NCBI RefSeq assembly: GCF_001421665.1
Contig: NZ_LMKV01000029.1
Span: 1,171 to 65,170 of the forward strand
Reading direction: 5' to 3'
DNA: 64,000 bases
From: Sphingobium sp. Leaf26
Lineage (GTDB): Bacteria > Pseudomonadota > Alphaproteobacteria > Sphingomonadales > Sphingomonadaceae
The stretch's first letter is position 1; the number at the start of each line of letters is the position of its first letter. The position numbers and the translations under genes are program-made. Positions 43,822 through 51,465 of the stretch are shown piece by piece. Under the pieces are notes generated by a model. It ran no database searches, was not told the origin of the DNA, and saw only the letters and a list, made by a program, of their open reading frames with translations.

Positions 43822-44637
43822 TTACCTTCCGAGGGTGGCGAGCATGAGATAGGCGAGGCGTGCGGTCTGCGGCTGCGGCTTGACCATGATGTCAGGCTGC
43901 TCGCTCAGGCGCTGGGTTTCGATCCGCACATAGTCGGCGGGCTGGACCGTCTTCGCGCCGGTGGGCAGCGATGCGGAGGCATATTGAACGTCGCCGCCCA
44001 GGCTGTCCGAGCTTTTCTGGAGCTTCGAGGCGAAGCGATCGCGGATGTCGGCGAAGCTGCGGGCATTGCCCTGCTTGTCGTAGAAGATCGAACGGTTGGC
44101 GCGGGCGGCCGACGGGAATAGCGAGGCGGCGGTGGCAGCGGGCGCGCGGTCGTGCACCGACAGGAATTTGGATGCCCCGCCGACGCCCAGGAAATGGGCG
44201 AGATAGAGATCGACCGGCTCGGCTTCGCGGCCCAGCTTCGATTCCAGATAGGCCTTGTTGTCGGCGGCATGCTCCGCCGCCATGACCGAGGCGGTTTCGG
44301 GATGCTTGCGCAGGTCGAGTATCTGTTTGCGCATGTCCGGGTCGGCCACATAATAACGGCCGCCGCTCTGCTGGATCGCATTGGCGGCCCAGCCCAGGCC
44401 ATATTCGCTGCCATGCTTGTCGATGACGGCGAGCCAGCTCTGGTCGATGAACTGATAAAGCCCGGTCGCGGACGATGTCGCCGCGCGGGCCGTCGGGTTC
44501 AGGCTCGATTCGATCTTGGCCTGACCCAGCAAGTAAGAGAAGTCGACACCCGTACGGCGGCTCGCCATCGCAATCGCGTTGGTCACGCGATTACCCGTCG
44601 AAGTCCCGGTTGCTGATATGTCTGCGAAAGCGGACAC
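43822..44637 (-). CDS. flagellar-type lytic transglycosylase (SLT domain)
   Basis: A 271-residue protein whose N-terminal half is a lysozyme-like SLT domain: VDFSYLLGQAKIESSLNPTA with the catalytic Glu43, SSATGLYQFIDQSWLAVI and AAEHAADNKAYLESKLGRE, AHFLGVGGASKF. There is no clear Sec signal. Since FlgJ here lacks a muramidase domain, this enzyme is the likely one that opens peptidoglycan for the rod, like SltF of Rhodobacter. Both GTG 44637 and GTG 44652 could start it. 44637 has GAGG at good spacing and leaves room for a leader from the sigma54 start. Confidence 0.8.
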   Translation of the reverse strand: MSAFADISATGTSTGNRVTNAIAMASRRTGVDFSYLLGQAKIESSLNPTARAATSSATGLYQFIDQSWLAVIDKHGSEYGLGWAANAIQQSGGRYYVADPDMRKQILDLRKHPETASVMAAEHAADNKAYLESKLGREAEPVDLYLAHFLGVGGASKFLSVHDRAPAATAASLFPSAARANRSIFYDKQGNARSFADIRDRFASKLQKSSDSLGGDVQYASASLPTGAKTVQPADYVRIETQRLSEQPDIMVKPQPQTARLAYLMLATLGR

Positions 44638-44671
44638 GACTAAAATCCTCACTTGCTAGCGAGGACATTAG

Positions 44672-44687
44672 AGCAATGTTTGTGCCA
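44672..44687 (-). promoter_or_regulatory. sigma54 promoter of the transglycosylase-flhA-fliA operon
   Basis: Leftward TGGCAC (44687-44682), AAACA, TTGCT (44676-44672) is a full -24/-12 match. Predicted start is near 44661, about 24 nt before the chosen GTG. Confidence 0.8.
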
Positions 44688-44728
44688 AGATTTGGTTAAC
44701 GCGGGTAAGGGATTCGTGTCCCACAACG

Positions 44729-44751
44729 AAAAACGGCGCCGAAGGGCGCCG
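44729..44751 (-). terminator. rho-independent terminator after flgN
   Basis: CGGCGCC (44734-44740) pairs with GGCGCCG (44745-44751) around GAAG. Read leftward it is followed by TTTTT (44733-44729). It ends the flgA-flgM-flgN transcript. Confidence 0.88.
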
Positions 44752-44775
44752 CTTTAGTCGAAACTCGAAATAAAT

Positions 44776-45084
44776 TTAGCGGCCGTAAGTCAGCGGTGCG
44801 GCCTGCGCGCCATGGGCGGCGAGGATGGCGAGGCGCTGATGCGCATGATCGGCCAGCAACTTCACCCGGACGCGGGCGCTGTCGAGCAACGGCACCATCT
44901 TGCTGAGCCGCTCCACCACCGCAGGGTCCGAACGCCAGGCGCCGATCGCGCGGACGGACGAGGCCGCGCGGCTGACACGATTGCTGGCGATTTCGATCGC
45001 GGCGGCATCTGTGCCGTCGAGCACGTCGCGAAGATCCTCGAAAGCCTCGAACAGATCATCCAGCGCGGCAAGACCCAGCGGCAT
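44776..45084 (-). CDS. flgN: FlgN-like export chaperone for hook-associated proteins
   Basis: A 102-residue helical protein starting LGLAALDDLFEAFEDLRDVLDGTDAAAIEIASNRVS and later VVERLSKMVPLLDSARVRVKLLADHAHQRLAIL. The helical-bundle character, size and position after flgM point to FlgN, the FlgK/FlgL chaperone. Family sequence conservation is low, so context carries much of the weight. It starts 15 bp after flgM. Confidence 0.72.
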   Translation of the reverse strand: MPLGLAALDDLFEAFEDLRDVLDGTDAAAIEIASNRVSRAASSVRAIGAWRSDPAVVERLSKMVPLLDSARVRVKLLADHAHQRLAILAAHGAQAAPLTYGR

Positions 45085-45099
45085 GGCTTTAGTCCTTTA

Positions 45100-45375
45100 T
45101 CAGGCCGCCGACAGGTCGAGCGCGATCATGCGCTCGGCGATGGCGGACGGGTTTACCGGGTAATTGCCCGATGCGATGGCCGATTTGATGGCGGCGATGC
45201 GGTCCATGTCGACCGGCGCGCCTTCGGCGGCCATGCGCGCGGCAGGGCTGCTCGACGCGGCGGCGGAAGCGGCCATGGTCGATCCGGTGGAGGCAGTCGC
45301 GCGCGTCTTGGTGCCTTCCCGCAGACGGGAAGCCTCGATGGCGGCGCTGATATTCTGGCCCACTGACTTGATCAT
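45100..45375 (-). CDS. flgM: anti-sigma28 factor FlgM
   Basis: A 91-residue protein with a disordered Ala/Ser-rich N-terminal half and the FlgM C-terminal binding region VDMDRIAAIKSAIASGNYPVNPSAIAERMIALDL. It holds FliA inactive until the hook is complete and it is exported. An earlier GTG at 45390 is in frame, but the ATG at 45375 has GAAGGA upstream and is preferred. A sigma28-like site upstream would give the usual feedback control. Confidence 0.9.
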   Translation of the reverse strand: MIKSVGQNISAAIEASRLREGTKTRATASTGSTMAASAAASSSPAARMAAEGAPVDMDRIAAIKSAIASGNYPVNPSAIAERMIALDLSAA

Positions 45376-45405
45376 TGGATAATCCTTCACTCGTCCCTAC
45401 TGACT

Positions 45406-45432
45406 ATAACGGACAAGTTCAAAAATCATTAA
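45406..45432 (-). promoter_or_regulatory. candidate sigma28 promoter of flgM-flgN
   Basis: Leftward TTAA (45432-45429), 15 bases, TCCGTTAT (45413-45406). The -10 differs from that of fliC by one base. It overlaps the last codons of flgA. Confidence 0.55.
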
Positions 45433-45988
45433 ATCCCGGAACGCGCACAACGCCCATTTCTATGACCTGGGCGAAAATCGGCGCGCTTTTTTTGTCTTCA
45501 CGCACGCGGATCGTCTCGCCCATGGCGCCGTCCTCGTCCGCGACCATCGGGCGTGACACGCTGAAAACCGCGTTTCCGGCCATCAGTTGCACCGGATCGC
45601 CCTTGCGCACGACCGCTTCCTTCGCGGCGGCAGGCGCCGGGCGGGCGAAGCGATTGGCAGCGCCATAAGCGGTGCGGGGCACCGGGCCGGACGCGGCAGC
45701 GGCTGATCCGGCGACCAGCGGCACGCGGATGCGCCAGTTCAACGCATCGCACTTCACCATCGCGGCGCCGAAGATCGGACCTTCGACACTGGGCGTGGCC
45801 GGGCAGGCGGCCAGCCGCAAACGGCGATCGACCGGCGCGGCGGGACCGCCCGGTTCGCCCAGATTGGCGCCGACGGTCATCGCCACCAGACTGTCGATAC
45901 GGTCGAGATTCTCGAATTTCTGCTGTGCCTGAGCCTGCGCGCTGCTGAGTGCAACAGCGGCAAGGAGGATGGACGAAAATCGAAACAC
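45419..45988 (-). CDS. flgA: P-ring assembly chaperone FlgA
   Basis: A 189-residue periplasmic protein with a signal peptide ending SSAQAQAQ, then VDRRLRLAACPATPSVEGP, VKCDALNWRIRVPLVAG and the C-terminal SAF-type region AVVRKGDPVQLMAGNAVFSVSRPMVADEDGAMGETIRVREDKKSAPIFAQVIEMGVVRVPGF. This is typical of FlgA, which helps FlgI form the P ring. It has its own sigma54 promoter 28 bp upstream of a short leader. Confidence 0.92.
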   Translation of the reverse strand: MFRFSSILLAAVALSSAQAQAQQKFENLDRIDSLVAMTVGANLGEPGGPAAPVDRRLRLAACPATPSVEGPIFGAAMVKCDALNWRIRVPLVAGSAAAASGPVPRTAYGAANRFARPAPAAAKEAVVRKGDPVQLMAGNAVFSVSRPMVADEDGAMGETIRVREDKKSAPIFAQVIEMGVVRVPGFNDF

Positions 45989-46026
45989 GGCGCGTCTCCT
46001 GACGGAAAAACATTCGTCGGGATATC

Positions 46027-46042
46027 AGCAATTTTCGTGCCA
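46027..46042 (-). promoter_or_regulatory. sigma54 promoter of flgA
   Basis: Leftward TGGCAC (46042-46037), GAAAA, TTGCT (46031-46027). Predicted start is near 46016, 28 nt before the flgA ATG. It lies between the second MotB-like gene and flgA. Confidence 0.85.
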
Positions 46043-46049
46043 GATATCG

Positions 46050-46547
46050 TTAACGCCCCGGCGCGATGTGAATGACCTGCCCCTGTCCGCCCCGCCCATC
46101 CCCTTGGTCAAGGCCGCGTATCCGCAGCCTGTCCTGCGCAATGCCGTCCATCCGCAGCGCGCGCGCGACCGCGCCCAGACGGGCGGCGGCCAGATCCCAG
46201 TCGTCGAAGCGCTGTCGGCCCCGGTCGGACCCGTCGCTGCGGATGTCCAGCCCGCCACGCTGGCGCGCGAAAGGTTGAGCCGCAGCGGACAGCCGGGCAC
46301 GCCCGGCATCGCTGAGCAGCGCTTCACCGGGCAGGAACAGGTCAGCGGCGCGCAGGTCCACGCCCTGCTGCATCGGCCGGCCGCCAAATTGCTGGCTGAC
46401 CTGCGAGAGCATGGCGTCGCGGCGCGATCCGCTGGCCTGCAACAACACGAAGAAGGCGAGCAGGAGCAGCAGCAGATCGGCAAAGCTGACCGCCCAGCGA
46501 TTGCGCCGGGCAGCAGAGGCCGATGCGGTGAGGGAAGGCGCGATCAT
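46050..46547 (-). CDS. short MotB-like stator protein (second stator set)
   Basis: A 165-residue protein with a MotB-type N-terminus: RWAVSFADLLLLLLAFFVLLQA, a single membrane helix bearing the ion-binding Asp at residue 24. The periplasmic part is a reduced OmpA-like domain (LLSDAGRARLSAAAQPFA, GLDIRSDG, LAAARLGAVARALRMDGI, RLRIRGLDQGDG). It is about half the length of normal MotB. The ATG overlaps the MotA-like stop as ATGA. Ion type cannot be told from sequence. Confidence 0.75.
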   Translation of the reverse strand: MIAPSLTASASAARRNRWAVSFADLLLLLLAFFVLLQASGSRRDAMLSQVSQQFGGRPMQQGVDLRAADLFLPGEALLSDAGRARLSAAAQPFARQRGGLDIRSDGSDRGRQRFDDWDLAAARLGAVARALRMDGIAQDRLRIRGLDQGDGRGGQGQVIHIAPGR

Positions 46548-47212
46548 GCGACTTCGCGGATCGTAGCGCGGCGCAGCGGCGCATTTTCGCGCCGGGCTAT
46601 GCCAAGCATCCGGTCCGCCACTTCGCGCTGCCAGGCCAGTTCGCGTTCGGACAGGTCGGTCAGGCGCGCGGCGATCGGCGCAGCGAATAGGTTGGCGATG
46701 ACGACGCCGTAAAAGGTGGTGAGCAACGCCAGCGCCATGGACGGACCGAGCGCGGCGGGATCGTCCATCGCGGCGAACATGCCGACCAGACCGATGATGG
46801 TGCCGGCCATGCCGAGCGCCGGCGCGGCGTCGGCGATCGACAACCAGACCTTGTGCACGGCGCCATGACGCTGCGCCCGGTCGGCCAGCGCCTGCGCCGC
46901 CCACAGTTCGAACAGGTCGGTGCGCTCGCTATTGGCCAGCTTGCGCGCGGCTTCGGTCAGGAAGATGTTGGCGGTCTTCACCCGGTCGGTGCAGGACAGG
47001 CCGCGCAATTGCGCCACCTGGTCGATCTTGAGCATCGCGGCGCGAGCGGCATCCCGGTCCCGCGCAGGATCGGCCGTCAGCAACGGACGCAAGGCCGCCA
47101 TGGCACGCCCCATCGCGCCAACGCCATTCTGGAACAGCGCCACCGCCGCGATCCCGGCCAGCATCGCTGCCAGCGTCAGTGGATCGAACAAATGGCTGAA
47201 TATCGCGATCAT
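46544..47212 (-). CDS. MotA/TolQ/ExbB-family protein (second stator set)
   Basis: A 222-residue protein with four hydrophobic segments: residues 12-30 and a weaker following segment, a cytosolic region with LFELWAAQALADRAQRHG, then SIADAAPALGMAGTIIGLVGMFAAMDDPAALGPSMALALLTTFYGVVIANLFAAPIAARL. The last part is the MotA/TolQ/ExbB channel signature. It is translationally coupled to the MotB-like gene. The position beside flgA and divergent from flgB suggests a flagellar stator rather than a Tol or Exb pump, but this is inference. Confidence 0.78.
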   Translation of the reverse strand: MIAIFSHLFDPLTLAAMLAGIAAVALFQNGVGAMGRAMAALRPLLTADPARDRDAARAAMLKIDQVAQLRGLSCTDRVKTANIFLTEAARKLANSERTDLFELWAAQALADRAQRHGAVHKVWLSIADAAPALGMAGTIIGLVGMFAAMDDPAALGPSMALALLTTFYGVVIANLFAAPIAARLTDLSERELAWQREVADRMLGIARRENAPLRRATIREVA

Positions 47213-47355
47213 GAACGCCTGTTTCCCATCATTTCATCGACCAGCGGCAACGCCCTGCCGCCGACCGGCAAGAAACTGCCGCCCTTGCCGCCTCCCCCAG
47301 CAAGCACCCCGGTTACCGGGGATTTCCGCGCTGCCGATGCGTCACCCACGCAAAT

Positions 47356-47371
47356 TGGCACGGCTCTTGCT
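47356..47371 (+). promoter_or_regulatory. sigma54 promoter of the flgB operon
   Basis: TGGCAC (47356-47361), GGCTC, TTGCT (47367-47371). Predicted start is near 47382, giving a leader of about 75 nt before flgB. Confidence 0.85.
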
Positions 47372-47455
47372 GATCTCCGACAGGATCACCCGGAAGGAGA
47401 CGCCATCAGGTGTCAGAACGGCGGGGGACGCAAAACTTTTAGAGCGAATTTGACC

Positions 47456-47824
47456 ATGTCGGTGGAAGACAATCTGTTCGGGATACACGGAAAGGCGCTG
47501 GCGCTTCGTTCGCAGCGTCTGTCCCTGCTCGCGTCCAACATCGCCAACGCCTCGACGCCCAATTACAAGGCGCGCGACATCGATTTCGAGTCCGCGCTGA
47601 AGGAAGCGACGACGCAGGCCGGCAACAGCGCGACCGACGTGTCCAAGGCGGTCGATGATTCCATGGGCTATCGCGTGCCGCTCCAGCCCAGCCTGGACGG
47701 CAATACGGTCGAACTGAGCACCGAACAGACGCTGTTCGCCGAAAATGCGGTCAAATATCGCACGACCCTCTCCTTCCTTGAGGGCCGCATCAACACCATC
47801 AACCGCGCCCTGAAGGGAGAATGA
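47456..47824 (+). CDS. flgB: flagellar proximal rod protein FlgB
   Basis: A 122-residue FlgB: LFGIHGKALALRSQRLSLLASNIANASTPNYKARDIDFESALKEA at the N-terminus and NTVELSTEQTLFAENAVKYRTTLSFLEGRINTINRALKGE at the end. The SNIANASTPNYKA rod signature is clear. It is first in the rightward flgB-to-flgL arm. The frame is open upstream, but the ATG at 47456 gives the standard length. The stop overlaps the flgC ATG as ATGA. Confidence 0.93.
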   Translation: MSVEDNLFGIHGKALALRSQRLSLLASNIANASTPNYKARDIDFESALKEATTQAGNSATDVSKAVDDSMGYRVPLQPSLDGNTVELSTEQTLFAENAVKYRTTLSFLEGRINTINRALKGE

Positions 47825-48237
47825 GCATGAGCAGCAATACGCCCATGAACATCTTCGATATCGCCGGCCGCGCCATGAGCGCCCAGCTCGTGCGCCTGAA
47901 CGCCACCGCGTCCAACATGGCCAATGCGGGCAACGTCACCGGCACCGCCGGCGAAGCCTATCGCGCGATCAAGCCAGTGTTCGAAAGCGTCACCGACACG
48001 CCCGGCGTATCGACGGTGAAGGTCAGGAATGTCGTCACCACCAGCGCCGAGCCGACCAAACGGCACGACCCCAACCACCCGCTGGCCGATGCCAATGGCG
48101 ATGTGTGGGAAGCCGCCGTGGACGGCAATGCCGAGCTGATCGACATGATCGAAACGGCCCGCATGTACCAGAACAACGTCCAGGTCTTGAACACAGCCAA
48201 GTCCCTGATGATGGAAACCATAAGGATCGGCAAATGA
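47821..48237 (+). CDS. flgC: flagellar proximal rod protein FlgC
   Basis: A 138-residue FlgC with NIFDIAGRAMSAQLVRLNATASNMANAGNVTGTAGEAYRA, RHDPNHPLADANGDV and the C-terminal NAELIDMIETARMYQNNVQVLNTAKSLMMETIRIG. Second rod gene, with four-base overlaps on both sides. A start two codons later (47827) is possible. Confidence 0.94.
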   Translation: MSMSSNTPMNIFDIAGRAMSAQLVRLNATASNMANAGNVTGTAGEAYRAIKPVFESVTDTPGVSTVKVRNVVTTSAEPTKRHDPNHPLADANGDVWEAAVDGNAELIDMIETARMYQNNVQVLNTAKSLMMETIRIGK

Positions 48238-48893
48238 CGACCACATCCACGGTCACCGACAGCGCGGGCCTTTCGGTCTATAATCCGACCAAGAATGTCG
48301 GCACCGGCAGCGCGGAAATGGGTCAGGCCGGTTTCCTGACATTGCTGACCGCGCAGATGCAATATCAGGATCCGTTCGAGCCGGTCGATAACGCGCAGAT
48401 GGTGTCGCAGATGGCGACCATCACCAATTCGACCGGCATCGCGGAAATGAACCAGACGCTGAAGAATCTGGCGAGCGAGATGACCGGCACGCGGCTGGGC
48501 GATGCGGCAAGCTGGATCGGCAAGTCGATGCTGGTCCAGAGCAATATCGCCGCGCCCGACGCGACCGGCACCTATGCGGGCCAGATCACCCTGTCCGCCG
48601 CCACCAGCGGCGCGACCATCGATCTGGTCGATTCGGCCGGCAATGTGGTCAAGACGATCGAAACCGGCGCGCAGCCGGCCGGCGACCTCACCTTCTACTG
48701 GGACGGCAAGAATGACGCGGGCGAAACCATCGCCACGTCCGCCCTTCAGGTGAAGGTCAACGGCGCGACCACCAGCAAGGTGGCGACCTGGGCCACGATC
48801 GCCGCCGTCCAGTCGCCCGCCGATGGATCATCCTCGAAACTCATCACCGCGCTCGGCAGCTACAGCCCGTCCGACGCGATCAGCCTGATGTAA
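48234..48893 (+). CDS. flgD: flagellar hook assembly scaffold FlgD
   Basis: A 219-residue FlgD with the diagnostic AGFLTLLTAQMQYQDPFEPVDNAQMVSQMA near residues 32-61, a beta-domain with AGQITLSAATSGATIDLVDSAGNVVKTIE and YWDGKNDAGETI. It caps the growing hook. Its ATG overlaps the flgC stop. It is followed by a 17-bp tandem repeat before flgE. Confidence 0.94.
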   Translation: MTTTSTVTDSAGLSVYNPTKNVGTGSAEMGQAGFLTLLTAQMQYQDPFEPVDNAQMVSQMATITNSTGIAEMNQTLKNLASEMTGTRLGDAASWIGKSMLVQSNIAAPDATGTYAGQITLSAATSGATIDLVDSAGNVVKTIETGAQPAGDLTFYWDGKNDAGETIATSALQVKVNGATTSKVATWATIAAVQSPADGSSSKLITALGSYSPSDAISLM

Positions 48894-48905
48894 TTTTTCT
48901 CACCC

Positions 48906-48964
48906 TCACTCCCAAATCCTTTTCACTCCCAAATCCTTTTCACCCCCAAATCCTTTTCACCCAA
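48906..48964 (+). repeat. 17-bp tandem repeat between flgD and flgE
   Basis: Three 17-base units TCAC(T/C)CCCAAATCCTTT begin at 48906, 48923 and 48940, and a partial fourth (TCACCCAA) runs into GGAGC, the flgE ribosome binding site. The first two units are identical and the third differs by one base. The RNA would be pyrimidine-rich and unstructured. Confidence 0.9.
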
Positions 48965-48975
48965 GGAGCAACGCC

Positions 48976-49818
48976 ATGTCCTTCTACATCTCCCTGTCGG
49001 GCCTGAAAGCCGCCCAGATCGACCTCGCCACCACGTCCAACAACGTCGCCAACGTCAGCTCGACCGCGTTCAAGAAGAGCAAGGCGCAGTTCGGCGACAT
49101 CTTCGCGGCCGCGCCGATGCAGACCACCAACCAGGTCGCGGGTCAGGGCGTGCGCGTGCAGGACGTCGCCCAGCAGTTCACGCAGGGCACGATCGAAGGC
49201 ACCGACAAGACGCTCGACCTCGCCATCACCGGCGAAGGCTTCTTCACCGTGAAGGGTGAGGACGGCACCGTCAGCTATACCCGCAACGGCGCTTTCTCGG
49301 TCGATGAGGACCGCTATGCCGTCGACACGACCGGGTCGCGCATTCAGGTGTTCTCCGTCGATCCCGCAACCGGCGATCGCACTGGCGCCACCACGGGCGC
49401 GACGCCGGCCGACCTGAGCGACCTGCAAGTCCCCACCACGCTGAACGGCGCAGCCGACGGCGCGCAGTTGAACAGCGTCGCCGTGTCGAAGGAAGGTCTG
49501 GTCTCGGCCGTCTATGCCGATGGCAGCACCGTCTATCTGGGTCAGGTCGCCATGGCTTCGTTCAACAGCCAGGAAGGCCTGCGTCAGGAGGGCGATGCCC
49601 ACTGGACCTCGACCGTGGCCAGCGGCCAGCCCACGCTGGGCACCGCCAATCAGGGCCTGTTCGGCGCCGTCAACTCCGGCTTTCTGGAACGCTCCAACGT
49701 CGACATCACCGACGAACTGGTGAACCTGATCGCGGCGCAGCGCAATTTCCAGGCGAACAGCAAGGCGATCGAGGCAGCGAACACGCTGACCACCACGATC
49801 GTCAACCTGCGCACCTAA
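48976..49818 (+). CDS. flgE: flagellar hook protein FlgE (short form)
   Basis: A 280-residue hook protein: FYISLSGLKAAQIDLATTSNNVANVSSTAFKKSKAQFGDIF at the start, TLDLAITGEGFFTVKGEDGTVSYTRNGAFSVDEDRY, and the C-terminal LERSNVDITDELVNLIAAQRNFQANSKAIEAANTLT. Most FlgE proteins have about 400 or more residues, so the surface D2-type insertion is largely absent. The position after flgD identifies it as hook rather than distal rod. AAGGAGC precedes the ATG. Confidence 0.88.
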   Translation: MSFYISLSGLKAAQIDLATTSNNVANVSSTAFKKSKAQFGDIFAAAPMQTTNQVAGQGVRVQDVAQQFTQGTIEGTDKTLDLAITGEGFFTVKGEDGTVSYTRNGAFSVDEDRYAVDTTGSRIQVFSVDPATGDRTGATTGATPADLSDLQVPTTLNGAADGAQLNSVAVSKEGLVSAVYADGSTVYLGQVAMASFNSQEGLRQEGDAHWTSTVASGQPTLGTANQGLFGAVNSGFLERSNVDITDELVNLIAAQRNFQANSKAIEAANTLTTTIVNLRT

Positions 49819-49849
49819 TCGCTTAGGCACGGGACAGAAGGTTTAGCCC

Positions 49850-50593
49850 ATGGATCGGCTCGTCAACACGGCCCTTACGGCGATGCGCGGCGCGATGGCG
49901 CGGCAGGCGTCGGTCGCGAACAACCTCGCGAACGTCAACACCGTCGGCTTTCGCGCCGAAATCGCCAATGCCGAGACGCGCTGGATTCAGGGCGACACCT
50001 TCGACACCCGTGCCCAGGCTTCGGAACAGGTCATCGCCGCCGACATGGCGCAAGGCGCGATGACCGAAACCGGCAACACGCTGGACGTGGCCATGAACGG
50101 CGATGCTCTGCTCGCCGTTCAGGCCGCGGACGGCAGTGAGGCCTATACGCGCCGTGGCGACCTCAAAGTCACCGACAGCGGCCTTCTGACCACTGGCGAC
50201 GGCCTGCCCGTCATGGGCGAAGGCGGTCCGATCACCCTGCCGCAGATGGACAGCGTGTCGATCGCCAAGGACGGCAGCATCTGGGGCGTGCCGCAGGGCG
50301 GCGACCCCGCCAACCCGGCGCAGGTCGACAAGCTGAAGCTGGTCAATGCCGCAGGCTCCAGCATCGCCAAGGGCACGGACGGCCTGTTCCGCGAGATGAA
50401 TGGCGGCACGCTGCCCGGCGATCCGCTGGCGACCGTGACGTCGGGCGCGCTGGAAGGGTCCAACGTCAACGCGACCCAGGCCCTCATTCAGATGATCGAG
50501 GCCAGCCGCGCCTGGGAAACCCAGGTAAAGATGATCGATACCGCCAAGCAGCTTGACGATGGCGGCGCTTCGCTGATGCGCCTCGACAGTTAA
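49850..50593 (+). CDS. flgF: flagellar proximal rod protein FlgF
   Basis: A 247-residue rod protein: MDRLVNTALTAMRGAMARQASVANNLANVNTVGFRAEIA, AMNGDALLAVQAADGSEAYTRRGDLKVTDSGLLTTGDGLPVMGEGG and SNVNATQALIQMIEASRAWETQVKMIDTAKQ. Length and order flgE-flgF-flgG fit. A sigma54 site in the 77-bp gap after it drives flgG. Confidence 0.93.
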   Translation: MDRLVNTALTAMRGAMARQASVANNLANVNTVGFRAEIANAETRWIQGDTFDTRAQASEQVIAADMAQGAMTETGNTLDVAMNGDALLAVQAADGSEAYTRRGDLKVTDSGLLTTGDGLPVMGEGGPITLPQMDSVSIAKDGSIWGVPQGGDPANPAQVDKLKLVNAAGSSIAKGTDGLFREMNGGTLPGDPLATVTSGALEGSNVNATQALIQMIEASRAWETQVKMIDTAKQLDDGGASLMRLDS

Positions 50594-50604
50594 TTGGTTA
50601 ATTC

Positions 50605-50620
50605 TGGCACGCATCTTGCT
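50605..50620 (+). promoter_or_regulatory. sigma54 promoter of the flgG operon
   Basis: TGGCAC (50605-50610), GCATC, TTGCT (50616-50620), predicted start near 50631. It can drive flgG and the overlapping downstream genes independently of the flgB promoter. Confidence 0.85.
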
Positions 50621-50670
50621 GTGATGGACGCATGAGCATCTTCCGGGATGCCGCCACGGAGAAATGAACG

Positions 50671-51459
50671 ATGAGCAACGCCGCCCTTCATGTCGCCCGC
50701 ACCGGCCTTGACGCGCAGAACACGAAGATGCGCGTGATCGCCAACAACCTGGCGAACGTCAACACGACCGGGTTCAAGAAGGACCGCGCCGATTTCGAGA
50801 CGCTGGCCTATCAGCAGATCATCCAGGCCGGTTCCAATTCGGACAGCGAGAACAAGTTCGCCAACGGCCTGAACCTCGGCTCCGGCGTCGCGTTGCAGGG
50901 CACCAGCAAGATCAACACCCAGGGTACGCTGAACCAGACCAACAATGTGCTGGACATCGCGATCGAAGGGTCCGGCTATTTCCAGGTGCAGCAGCCCGAC
51001 GGCTCCATCGCCTATACCCGCGCCGGCAATTTCAGCGTCACCGCCGAAGGCACCGTCGTCACCAGCGACGGCCTGTCGCTGATCCCGCAGATCACCGTGC
51101 CGCAGGGCGCGACGTCGGTCGCGATCGGCAATGACGGCACCGTGACCGCGACGTTGCAGGGGGAAGCCGAACCCAGCAACCTCGGCCAGATCGAAATCGC
51201 CACCTTCATGAACCCGTCGGGCCTGACCTCCATCGGTGGCAATTTGCTGACCGAGAGCGCCGCGAGCGGCGTGCCGCAGGTCGGCGTCGCGGGTCTGGAA
51301 GGCCGGGGCCTGATGCGGTCGGGCTATCTGGAAACGTCGAACGTCAACATCGTCGAGGAACTGGTCGACATGATCGAGACGCAGCGCGCCTATGAGGTCA
51401 ACAGCAAGATGATCAAGGCGACCGACGAGATGCTCCAGTACGTCAACCAGAATATCTAA
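50671..51459 (+). CDS. flgG: flagellar distal rod protein FlgG
   Basis: A 262-residue FlgG, the exact usual length: ALHVARTGLDAQNTKMRVIANNLANVNTTGFKKDRADFETLAYQQI, GSGVALQGTSKINTQGTLNQTNNVLDIAIEGSGYFQV and GYLETSNVNIVEELVDMIETQRAYEVNSKMIKATDEMLQYVNQ. GGAGAAATGAACG precedes the ATG. Confidence 0.96.
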   Translation: MSNAALHVARTGLDAQNTKMRVIANNLANVNTTGFKKDRADFETLAYQQIIQAGSNSDSENKFANGLNLGSGVALQGTSKINTQGTLNQTNNVLDIAIEGSGYFQVQQPDGSIAYTRAGNFSVTAEGTVVTSDGLSLIPQITVPQGATSVAIGNDGTVTATLQGEAEPSNLGQIEIATFMNPSGLTSIGGNLLTESAASGVPQVGVAGLEGRGLMRSGYLETSNVNIVEELVDMIETQRAYEVNSKMIKATDEMLQYVNQNI

Positions 51460-51465
51460 GGCTGA

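Noticed and set aside
48906..48964. Tandem repeat considered as a CRISPR-like array
   Set aside because: The units are contiguous with no unique spacers and lie in a 17-bp period, so it is a simple tandem repeat.
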